NCBI RefSeq assembly: GCF_005884405.1
Contig: NZ_VCAO01000004.1
Span: 1-64,000, forward strand
From: Qipengyuania marisflavi
GTDB lineage: Bacteria; Pseudomonadota; Alphaproteobacteria; Sphingomonadales; Sphingomonadaceae
Reading direction: 5' to 3'
DNA: 64,000 bases
Positions 18,083 to 25,979 of this stretch are shown piece after piece. How positions within the stretch are numbered: the first letter of the stretch is position 1; each line of letters begins with the position of its first letter. The translations under genes were made by a program, and so were the position numbers. The notes under the pieces were generated by a model. It was given only the letters and a program-made list of their open reading frames with translations, made no database searches and was not told the origin of the DNA.

Positions 18083-18528
18083 TGCTGCCCGGATATCCCG
18101 ATGCCGCCCCGCTGGCCGGTCTGGCGGGCGGCGCCCTGATCGGTCTGGCCGCTGCGGTGATGCTGCTGGGCGCGGGGCGCATTGCCGGTGTTTCCGGCGT
18201 GCTGGCGCGCGCGGTGGGGCTTGCCGATGGCAGCATGACGCGGCCCGCGGCCTGGGCATTCGTGCTCGGCCTGCCGCTTGGCGCGCTGATCGTGATGCTG
18301 CTGCGCGGCGGTTTGGAGGCGCAGTTTGCCGGACCTGTCCCGCTGGTCATCGCCGGGTTGATTGTTGGCGTAGGGACCCGCATCGGCAGCGGCTGCACCA
18401 GCGGCCACGGCGTGTGCGGGGTCAGCCGCCTGTCGCAGCGCTCGATTGTCGCCACCGTAACCTTCATGGCCGCCGGGATTGCCACCGTCACCGCTATGAA
18501 TGCGCTGGGCTGGGAGATATTGCCATGA
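18082..18528 (+). CDS. YeeE/YedE-family transporter, first half
   Basis: A 148-residue membrane protein with about four helices and the conserved cysteine loop RIGSGCTSGHGVCGVSRLS near residues 97-116. It is the first half of a sulfur-species transporter split over two genes. The ATG at 18082 overlaps the preceding stop. Full-length YeeE is known to import thiosulfate; the split two-gene type in persulfide operons is thought to move sulfur compounds across the inner membrane, direction unproven. Confidence 0.85.
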   Translation: MLPGYPDAAPLAGLAGGALIGLAAAVMLLGAGRIAGVSGVLARAVGLADGSMTRPAAWAFVLGLPLGALIVMLLRGGLEAQFAGPVPLVIAGLIVGVGTRIGSGCTSGHGVCGVSRLSQRSIVATVTFMAAGIATVTAMNALGWEILP

Positions 18529-18938
18529 TCCGCGCGACTGGAGTGCCGCTGGCATCGGGCACGCTGTTTGGCGGCGGGCTGGCGCTGGGCGGGATGACCG
18601 ACCCGGCACGGGTGCGCGGTTTCCTCGATCTGTTTGGCGCGTGGGATCCCACGCTGGCCTTTGTGATGGGCGGCGCGGTGCTGGTCATGGCGCTGGCCTG
18701 GCAGGTGCAGCGGCGGATGCAGGTGCCGCTGTTCGCCGAAGGTTTCTCGCTTCCCGAACGCAGTGATTTGTCGCCAGCCTTGATCAGCGGCGCGGCGCTG
18801 TTCGGCGTCGGATGGGGAATTGCGGGCCTGTGCCCCGGTCCGGGTCTTGCTGCACTGGTGATCGAGCCTGCTTCGGCGGCGATCTTTGTCATCGCTATGC
18901 TGGCCGGAATGGGCATTGCGCGGCTGATCGGCAAGTGA
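18525..18938 (+). CDS. YeeE/YedE-family transporter, second half
   Basis: A 137-residue membrane protein beginning MIRATGVPLASGTLFGGG, with GGMTDPARVRGFLDLFGAWDP and the cysteine loop GIAGLCPGPGLAAL. It is the natural partner of the preceding protein: both halves carry the inverted-repeat cysteine motif that lines the pore in this family. It starts on ATGA and ends on GTGA, so all four genes from 17150 to 19720 are translationally linked. Confidence 0.85.
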   Translation: MIRATGVPLASGTLFGGGLALGGMTDPARVRGFLDLFGAWDPTLAFVMGGAVLVMALAWQVQRRMQVPLFAEGFSLPERSDLSPALISGAALFGVGWGIAGLCPGPGLAALVIEPASAAIFVIAMLAGMGIARLIGK

Positions 18939-19720
18939 TCGACCTTGCCTATGTAATCGCCAGCCTACTGTCGGGCGCCTTGGTCGGCTTTACGCTGGGC
19001 CTGGTCGGCGGCGGCGGTTCAATTCTGGCCGTGCCGCTGATGGTCTATGTGGTTGGCGTCGCCAGCCCGCATATCGCCATTGGCACCAGCGCATTGGCGG
19101 TGGCGGTCAATGCCGCGACCGGACTGTTGCAGCACGCACGCAAGGGTACTGTGAAGTGGCGCTGCGGGCTGGTCTTTGCCGCCGCAGGGATGCTGGGCGC
19201 GTTGGGCGGATCGACGCTGGGTAAGAATTTTGACGGCGACAAGCTGTTGTTCCTGTTCGCGCTGGTGATGATCGCGGTCGGCGCGATGATGCTGCGCAAA
19301 CGCAGCGGCGCGGATGACGGGGCAGTGGTGCTGGGCCGCGATAACGCGCCAAAGCTGCTGGGTTTTGGACTGGGCAGCGGCATATTCTCGGGCTTTTTCG
19401 GGATTGGCGGCGGGTTTCTGATCGTGCCGGGCCTGATGGCTGCGACGCGGATGCCGATGATCAATGCCGTTGGCACCAGTCTGGTCGCTGTGACTGCATT
19501 CGGCCTGACCACTGCGGCCAATTATGCAGTGTCGGGACTGGTCGACTGGGTGCTGGCAGGGTTGTTTATTGCTGGCGGAGTGCTGGGCGGTTTCGGCGGG
19601 GCAGCGCTGGCCCGCCGCCTGTCGGGGACTGGAGCGCTGACGCGGGTTTTTGCCGGTCTGATCTTTGTCGTGGCCGCCTATATGCTGTGGCAGAGCGCCG
19701 CCGCTGTGGGCATCGGCTGA
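18935..19720 (+). CDS. TauE/SafE-family sulfite/organosulfonate exporter
   Basis: A 261-residue membrane protein with eight predicted helices and the paired family motifs LGLVGGGGSILAVPLM (about 24-39) and GFFGIGGGFLIVPGLM (about 153-168). TauE/SafE proteins export sulfite or sulfonates. After a persulfide dioxygenase, removal of sulfite is the obvious task. The GTG at 18935 is chosen because it overlaps the previous stop (GTGA) and gives full family length. Confidence 0.88.
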   Translation: MIDLAYVIASLLSGALVGFTLGLVGGGGSILAVPLMVYVVGVASPHIAIGTSALAVAVNAATGLLQHARKGTVKWRCGLVFAAAGMLGALGGSTLGKNFDGDKLLFLFALVMIAVGAMMLRKRSGADDGAVVLGRDNAPKLLGFGLGSGIFSGFFGIGGGFLIVPGLMAATRMPMINAVGTSLVAVTAFGLTTAANYAVSGLVDWVLAGLFIAGGVLGGFGGAALARRLSGTGALTRVFAGLIFVVAAYMLWQSAAAVGIG

Positions 19721-19766
19721 CACAAGCGGGCTTGCGCGCCGCGCCGCGCCGCTTACTCTGTGCGCA

Positions 19767-22700
19767 ATGATGACTCAGGCCCCTGCATGGCGCTTCGCAA
19801 TCGATCGCGGGGGCACGTTCACTGACGTCGTGGCGTCAACGCCCGACGGGCGGCTGGTGACTGACAAATTGTTATCCGAAAACCCCGGCCATTATGCCGA
19901 TGCGGCCAGCGAAGCGGTGCGCCGGTTGATGGCAGCACATGGCGAGGGGCCGATTGCCGAGGTGCGGATCGGCACCACGGTCGCCACCAATGCTCTGCTC
20001 GAACGCAAGGGGGAGCGGCTGGCGCTGGCGATTACTGCCGGATTTGCCGATGCGCTGCGGATCGGCACGCAGGCCCGGCCCGAGATTTTCGCACATCACA
20101 TCGTGCTGCCCGAACAATTGCCCGAACGTGTAGTCGAGATTGCCGAACGCGTGGCGGTCGATGGCGAAGTGCTGACCGTGCTTGACGAGGACGCCGCGCG
20201 GGCTTCGCTTGCCCAGCTGCGCGAAGCGGGCTTTGACGCGCTCGCCATCGTGTTAATGCATGGTTGGAAATACACTAAGCACGAGGTGCGGGTGGCGCAG
20301 ATTGCGCGCGAACTGGGCTTTGCGCAGGTGAGCGTCAGTCATGAAATCGCACCGCTGATCCGGCTAGTGCCGCGCGGCGATACCACTGTAGTCGACGCGT
20401 ATCTCTCGCCCGTGCTGCGCCGCTATACCGACAGGCTGACCGCCAGCCTGCCGCAGGTGGACAGCCTGCGGTTTATGCAATCGAATGGCGGGCTGGCGCA
20501 GGTTGGCGCGTTTCGCGGCAAGGATGCGATTCTGTCCGGCCCGGCTGGTGGCGTGGTCGGCATGGTCGCCGCCTCTGCCCCGCTGGACCATAACCGGCTG
20601 ATCGGCTTCGACATGGGCGGGACCAGCACCGATGTCGCTCATTATGCGGGCACTTTCGAACTGACTGGCGACAGCGTGGTGGCGGGCGTGCGCGTAGCGG
20701 CGCCAATGATGCAGATCCATACGGTGGCGGCGGGCGGCGGCTCGATCTGCCGTTTCGACGGGGCGCGGTTCCGGGTGGGACCAGAGAGTGCGGGCGCCGA
20801 CCCCGGCCCCGCATGTTACCGCAAGGGCGGCCCGCTGACCGTTACCGACTGCAATCTGTTTCTTGGCCGCATCGACCCGGCGTTCTTCCCCGCAGTCTTC
20901 GGGCCGCAGGGCGATGCGCCGCTTGATCCCGCCGCCTCCCGCACACGGTTGGAGGAAATCGCAGGCCAGCTTCCGGAGCCGCGCCCGCTGGCCGATATTG
21001 CTCAGGGTTTCCTCGCCATCGCAGTGGACGCGATGGCCAAAGCGATCCGCAAAATCAGCGTGGCGCGCGGGCATGATGTGACCCGCTATGCGCTGGCGTG
21101 CTTTGGCGGAGCGGGTGGGCAGCACGCCTGCAAAGTGGCCGATGCGCTAGGGATCGAAACCGTGCTGGTTCACCCGCTGGCAGGAATGCTGTCAGCTTAC
21201 GGGATCGGCCTTGCTCCGGTAAAGGCGATCCGCGAGACCAGCCTGCTGCGACCGCTCGAGGGCGGATTTGCTTCTGACCTCGCAAGGCTGGAGGACGAGG
21301 CACACGGTGATCTGCGCGCGCAGGGCGTGGCCGATGATGCAATAGAGCTGGCCGCCACCGCGCGGCTGCGCTTTGCGGGCAGCGACAGCGTGCTGGCGAT
21401 TGCCTGCGGCGATCTGGCAGCTATGGATGCCGAGTTCCGCGCCGCGCACCGCCAGCGCTTCGGCTATTCCGATGCCGAGGGGCAGATTGTGGTCGAGGCA
21501 CTAAGCGTCGAAGCCAGCAGCGCAGCGGGCGGACTGGCGCAGGCGGTGCCCGAACCCTATGCCGCAGCGGGCAAGCCATCGGGCGACTGGCCCACCACCC
21601 AGCGAGCCGCGATGCACGAGGGCGAGATCATTGCCGGTCCTGCGTTGGTCATCGATCCGGGCTCAACCACCGTGATCGAGCGCGGCTGGCAGGCAAGGTT
21701 GGCGCAAGAGGGCAGCCTGGTCCTGACCCGCACAGAAGTGCTGGACCGCACGCTGGCCGCAGGCACGCAGGCCGATCCAGTGCGACTGGAGATTTTCAAC
21801 AATCTGTTCATGGCCATTGCCGAGGAAATGGGCGTGGTGCTGCAATCCACCGCCACTTCGGTCAACATCAAGGAGCGGCTCGACTTCTCCTGCGCGCTGT
21901 TCGATGCGGACGGGGCGCTGATCGCCAATGCGCCGCATATCCCGGTGCATCTGGGGTCGATGGGTGACAGCATCCGGCGGATTATCGAGGCGCGCGGACC
22001 AGACGGTGGGGGCGCTCCAGCGGACGGGCGCGGCATCCGGCGCGGCGATGCCTATGTGCTCAACGATCCCTATCGCGGCGGTACGCATTTGCCCGACATC
22101 ACAGTGATTGTGCCGGTTTTCTATGACGACAGCAGCGCCGCGCCCGACGCCTTTGTGGCGGCACGCGGGCACCATGCGGATATCGGCGGGATAGCGCCCG
22201 GCTCCATGCCACCAGACAGCCGGACCATCACGGATGAGGGCGTGCTGATCGACAACCTGCTGTTGGTCGACAGGGGCAGTTTTTGTGAAGCTGCCATCCG
22301 CGAAGCACTGGCCGATGCCCGCTGGCCCGCGCGCAATCCCGATCGCAATATCTCCGACCTGCGCGCGCAGCTTGCCGCCTGCACGCGCGGCTCCGAATTG
22401 CTGGTGTCTGCCGCGCAGGAACAGGGCGGCGCGGTGGTCGCGGCCTATATGGATCACGTCCTTGCCAATGCGGAGGAATCGGTGCGCCGACTGCTGGTCG
22501 GGCTGGAGGATGGCGCGTACAGCTATAAGATGGACAATGGTGCGGCGGTCAGCGTTGCGATCCGCATCGACCGCGCGAGCCGGTCCGCCGTGTTCGATTT
22601 TACTGGCACCAGCGCGCAATTGCCTGACAATTTCAACGCTCCGCGATCCATCACCCGCGCCGCCGCGCTCTATGTCCTGCGCACGCTGATCGACGATGTG

Positions 22701-23366
22701 ATCCCGATGAACGACGGCTGCCTGCGCCCGGTCGAACTGGTTATCCCCGATGGCTCGATGCTTGGCCCACAGCCGCCTGCTGCGGTGGTGGCGGGCAACG
22801 TGGAAACCAGCCAGGTGGTCACCGACGCGCTGTTTGCGGCGACCGGCAGACTTGCGCCCAGTCAGGGGACCATGAACAACTTCACCTTTGGCAATGAAAC
22901 GCACCAATATTACGAGACGATCGCGGGTGGATCGGGCGCGGGTCCGGATCATGACGGCACCAGCGCGGTGCAGACGCATATGACCAACAGCCGCCTGACC
23001 GATCCCGAGATTCTGGAGACGCGCCTGCCGGTGCGGTTGGAAACTTTCGCCATCCGGCGCGATTCGGGCGGGACAGGGCGGCACAGGGGCGGCGACGGGG
23101 TGGAGCGGCGAGTGATTTTCCTTGAACCGATGCGCGCCAATATGCTCGCCAACCGGCGTAAAATCGCGCCGCAGGGTATCAAGGGCGGCGGCGCTGCGCT
23201 GCCGGGCAAAAACTGGGTCGAGCGCAGCGATGGCTCGGTTCAGCATCTGGGCGCGACAGGATCGGCAGACATGGCAATAGGCGATAGTTTCGTGATCCTG
23301 ACTCCCGGCGGCGGGGGCTTCGGCGGCGAACTTTCCGGCAACGAGTTGGGGGACGGGGACAAATGA
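19767..23366 (+). CDS. 5-oxoprolinase (hydantoinase A/B fusion)
   Basis: A 1199-residue fused hydantoinase/oxoprolinase. The HyuA part (about 1-690) opens with DRGGTFTDVV and holds the actin-like ATPase motifs FDMGGTSTDVAHY, DPGPACYRKGG and FGGAGGQHACKVADALG. The HyuB part (about 695-1199) has TSVNIKERLDFSCALFDADG, LNDPYRGGTHLPDIT and the Gly-rich end LTPGGGGFGG. ATP-dependent 5-oxoprolinase opens pyroglutamate to glutamate. The size and the following DUF969/DUF979 genes support pyroglutamate over hydantoins. ATG 19767 and 19770 are both possible starts. It overlaps the next gene by four bases. Confidence 0.88.
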   Translation: MMTQAPAWRFAIDRGGTFTDVVASTPDGRLVTDKLLSENPGHYADAASEAVRRLMAAHGEGPIAEVRIGTTVATNALLERKGERLALAITAGFADALRIGTQARPEIFAHHIVLPEQLPERVVEIAERVAVDGEVLTVLDEDAARASLAQLREAGFDALAIVLMHGWKYTKHEVRVAQIARELGFAQVSVSHEIAPLIRLVPRGDTTVVDAYLSPVLRRYTDRLTASLPQVDSLRFMQSNGGLAQVGAFRGKDAILSGPAGGVVGMVAASAPLDHNRLIGFDMGGTSTDVAHYAGTFELTGDSVVAGVRVAAPMMQIHTVAAGGGSICRFDGARFRVGPESAGADPGPACYRKGGPLTVTDCNLFLGRIDPAFFPAVFGPQGDAPLDPAASRTRLEEIAGQLPEPRPLADIAQGFLAIAVDAMAKAIRKISVARGHDVTRYALACFGGAGGQHACKVADALGIETVLVHPLAGMLSAYGIGLAPVKAIRETSLLRPLEGGFASDLARLEDEAHGDLRAQGVADDAIELAATARLRFAGSDSVLAIACGDLAAMDAEFRAAHRQRFGYSDAEGQIVVEALSVEASSAAGGLAQAVPEPYAAAGKPSGDWPTTQRAAMHEGEIIAGPALVIDPGSTTVIERGWQARLAQEGSLVLTRTEVLDRTLAAGTQADPVRLEIFNNLFMAIAEEMGVVLQSTATSVNIKERLDFSCALFDADGALIANAPHIPVHLGSMGDSIRRIIEARGPDGGGAPADGRGIRRGDAYVLNDPYRGGTHLPDITVIVPVFYDDSSAAPDAFVAARGHHADIGGIAPGSMPPDSRTITDEGVLIDNLLLVDRGSFCEAAIREALADARWPARNPDRNISDLRAQLAACTRGSELLVSAAQEQGGAVVAAYMDHVLANAEESVRRLLVGLEDGAYSYKMDNGAAVSVAIRIDRASRSAVFDFTGTSAQLPDNFNAPRSITRAAALYVLRTLIDDVIPMNDGCLRPVELVIPDGSMLGPQPPAAVVAGNVETSQVVTDALFAATGRLAPSQGTMNNFTFGNETHQYYETIAGGSGAGPDHDGTSAVQTHMTNSRLTDPEILETRLPVRLETFAIRRDSGGTGRHRGGDGVERRVIFLEPMRANMLANRRKIAPQGIKGGGAALPGKNWVERSDGSVQHLGATGSADMAIGDSFVILTPGGGGFGGELSGNELGDGDK

Positions 23367-24046
23367 ATTACTGGCCGCTAATCGGCATTGCGCTGGTCGT
23401 GCTGGGCTTCGCGCTAAGGTTCAATCCGCTGCTGGTGGTGGCGATTGCCGCCATTGCCACCGGAATGCTGGGGGGGCTGGATCTGGTCCCCGTGGTGGAG
23501 GCGCTGGGCAAGGCGTTCAACGACAATCGCTATATCTCGATCACCTGGATCGTGCTGCCGGTGATCGGACTGCTCGAACGCTATGGCTTGCAGCAACGTG
23601 CGCGGACTCTGATCGAAAATGTGCGTGCGGCCACAATGGGGCGGCTGTTGCTGCTCTATCTGATATTCCGGCAGGCAACCGCTGCACTGGGTCTCACGTC
23701 GGTGGCAGGCCATGCGCAGACCGTGCGCCCGCTGGTTGCGCCCATGGCCGAAGCCGCAGCGGTCAAAACGCATGGCGAACTGGGCGAGGATGAGCGCGAG
23801 CAAGTTCTGGGCATGGCAGCGGCGACCGATAATGTTGGGCTGTTTTTTGGCGAGGATATCTTTGTCGCCATCGCTTCGATCCTGCTGATTCAGGGCGTGT
23901 TCGACAGCTATGGCTATGAACTCACGCCCTTGCAGCTGTCGGTCTGGGCGATCCCCACTGCGATCTGCGCGTTTCTGATCCACGGCGGACGGCTCTTGTG
24001 GTTCGACCGCAGATTGGGCCCGGCCAGTGGGGGAACGCAGCCATGA
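23363..24046 (+). CDS. DUF969 membrane protein (putative 5-oxoproline transport component)
   Basis: A 227-residue integral membrane protein of the DUF969 family, with about six helices and conserved stretches GLLERYGLQQRA, LTSVAGHAQTVRPLVAPMAEAAA and ATDNVGLFFGEDIFVAIASILL. DUF969 is nearly always followed by DUF979, and the pair travels with pyroglutamyl peptidase or oxoprolinase genes. It is therefore probably a two-part carrier for 5-oxoproline. That function is a context-based proposal. It starts on ATGA from the oxoprolinase gene. Confidence 0.82.
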   Translation: MNYWPLIGIALVVLGFALRFNPLLVVAIAAIATGMLGGLDLVPVVEALGKAFNDNRYISITWIVLPVIGLLERYGLQQRARTLIENVRAATMGRLLLLYLIFRQATAALGLTSVAGHAQTVRPLVAPMAEAAAVKTHGELGEDEREQVLGMAAATDNVGLFFGEDIFVAIASILLIQGVFDSYGYELTPLQLSVWAIPTAICAFLIHGGRLLWFDRRLGPASGGTQP

Positions 24047-24996
24047 TCACGCTCGAATGGCTCTATGCACTCACCGGGGCAGTGTTTGCCGCCTGGAGCG
24101 TGCTCAGCGCGCTGGACCGGGGCAATGCCAAGCGCTGGGGCAATGCCGCGTTCTGGGGGCTGATGGCAGTCAGCTTCTTCTTTGGTGGGGTGCTGTCTGA
24201 TCTGATCAACGGCGTGCTGGTGCTGGCGCTGGTGGGCATTGCCGGGGCAGGCTGGCTGGCGCGCGGCGAACCGGAAACAACCACAGTGGAGCAGCGCGAG
24301 ACGCTGTCGGCGCGCTTTGGTAACCGGCTGTTCGTGCCCGCGTTGATCATCCCGATCACGGCCTTTGCCGGGACGCTGCTGTACAAATTCACAGCGCTGG
24401 GTGACGCGGGGCTGTTCGAAGATCGCTGGGTGACGCTGATCCTGCTGGGGGCAGGGGTTTTGATCGCGCTGGCGGTGTGCATGGCATGGCTGCGCCCGCC
24501 GCTGCTTGCACCGCTGGAGGAAGGGCGGCGGCTGATGGACTCTATCGGCTGGGCTGCGGTGCTGCCGCAGATGCTGGCGGCACTGGGCGCAGTGTTCGCG
24601 CTGGCCGGTGTGGGCGAAATTATCGGCGCGCTGGCAGGGCAGGTGATCCCTGAAGGCAGCCTGTTCCTGTCCGTGCTGGTCTATTGCCTTGGCATGGCGG
24701 GCTTCACCATGATCATGGGCAATGCCTTTGCCGCCTTCCCGGTGATGGCGGCGGCAATTGGAATACCGGTGCTGGTGCAGGGCTTTGGCGGCAACGCGCC
24801 AGTCATCGGCGCCATTGGGATGCTAGCCGGGTTCTGCGGCACGCTGATGACCCCGATGGCGGCCAATTTTAACATCGTGCCCGCTGCGCTGCTTGATCTG
24901 AAAAGCCAGTACGGCGTGATCCGGATGCAGGTGGCGACCGCAGTGCCGCTGCTGGCCTGCAATATCCTGCTGATCTATTTTCTGGCGTTCCGATGA
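24043..24996 (+). CDS. DUF979 membrane protein (partner of DUF969)
   Basis: A 317-residue membrane protein of the DUF979 family, about nine helices, with the family stretch GFTMIMGNAFAAFPVMAAAI followed by GNAPVIGAIGMLAGFCGTLM. The ATG at 24043 lies on the ATGA that ends the DUF969 gene, and the gene ends on the ATGA starting the DUF2891 gene. Such helix-rich, Gly-rich pairs resemble carboxylate transporter halves. Confidence 0.82.
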   Translation: MITLEWLYALTGAVFAAWSVLSALDRGNAKRWGNAAFWGLMAVSFFFGGVLSDLINGVLVLALVGIAGAGWLARGEPETTTVEQRETLSARFGNRLFVPALIIPITAFAGTLLYKFTALGDAGLFEDRWVTLILLGAGVLIALAVCMAWLRPPLLAPLEEGRRLMDSIGWAAVLPQMLAALGAVFALAGVGEIIGALAGQVIPEGSLFLSVLVYCLGMAGFTMIMGNAFAAFPVMAAAIGIPVLVQGFGGNAPVIGAIGMLAGFCGTLMTPMAANFNIVPAALLDLKSQYGVIRMQVATAVPLLACNILLIYFLAFR

Positions 24997-25979
24997 GGTT
25001 GACCCCAGACATCGCCAGCAGCTTTGCGCGGATCGCGCTGGGCCATGTGGCGCGCGAATACCCGCACAAGCTGGATCATGTGATGGCGTCCGACAGTGAT
25101 GTGCTGCCCCCGCGTGTGCTGCATCCGGTGTTCTTCGGCAGTTTCGACTGGCACAGCTGCGTGCATGGTTGGTGGACGCTGTTGACGCTGCGGCGGCGAT
25201 TTCCCGATATGGCCGAGGCGGCAGCGATTGCCGAACTGGCCAAAAATAGTTTCACCCCGGACAAACTCTCCGCCGAACTGGCCTATCTCGACCGGCCCGA
25301 AGCGCGCGGGTTCGAGCGGCCCTATGGCTGGGGCTGGTTGCTCTACCTGCATCTGGAGGCTCAGCGGCATGGCGACAGCGCATGGGCCGCACAGATTGAA
25401 CCGCTGGCGCGCGCCTTTGCTGTGCGGTTTCGCGAATTTTTAGCCCTGCTGACCTACCCCATCACGGTGGGCACGCATTTCAACACCGCCTTCGCGCTGG
25501 TGCTGGCGCGGGAATGGGCAGAGGCCAACGATGCCGTTTTGCTGGCCGATATTGACGACTGGGCGAATGGCGCCTTTGCCGCTCGCAGCAGTTACCGCGG
25601 GTGGGAGCCGGGCGGAGATGAATTTCTCTCCCCCGTGCTCACAGCTGCGCTGTTGATGAGCCGGGTGTGGGAGCGTGCAAAGTTCGCGCCCTGGTTCGCC
25701 GCGCTGGTGATTGAGAATGGCTGGCTTGAGCGTGAGTGCTACCCGGTCACAGTTTCGGATCGCAGCGACGGCAAGATCGCGCATCTCGACGGGCTTAACC
25801 TCAGCCGCGCGTGGTGCTTGCGAGGTGTTGCGGGATGTGTCGCTGATGAGGCGGTTGCAAGCCTGCTCGAAACCCACGCGCAGCAGCATCTGGCCGCCGC
25901 GCTGCCGCATGTTGCAGGCGATTATATGGGCGAACACTGGCTGGCAAGCTTCGCACTGCTCGCACTTGGCGAGCGTTAG
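24993..25979 (+). CDS. DUF2891 family protein
   Basis: A 328-residue soluble protein of the DUF2891 family, with conserved HPVFFGSFDWHSCVHGWW (about 44-61), PYGWGWLLYLHLEA and GGDEFLSPVLTAALLM. The alternating helices and Trp/His-rich cavity motifs look like an alpha/alpha barrel. No reaction is established. It is the last gene of the oxoprolinase-DUF969-DUF979 operon, a linkage that suggests a role with pyroglutamate or peptide-derived substrates. Its stop overlaps the stop of the convergent GH3 gene. Confidence 0.8.
   Translation: MRLTPDIASSFARIALGHVAREYPHKLDHVMASDSDVLPPRVLHPVFFGSFDWHSCVHGWWTLLTLRRRFPDMAEAAAIAELAKNSFTPDKLSAELAYLDRPEARGFERPYGWGWLLYLHLEAQRHGDSAWAAQIEPLARAFAVRFREFLALLTYPITVGTHFNTAFALVLAREWAEANDAVLLADIDDWANGAFAARSSYRGWEPGGDEFLSPVLTAALLMSRVWERAKFAPWFAALVIENGWLERECYPVTVSDRSDGKIAHLDGLNLSRAWCLRGVAGCVADEAVASLLETHAQQHLAAALPHVAGDYMGEHWLASFALLALGER

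Noticed and set aside
19665-19766. Extended N terminus of the oxoprolinase starting in the tauE gene
   Set aside because: The extra residues are out of family and overlap tauE; the conserved DRGGTFTD start fits ATG 19767.
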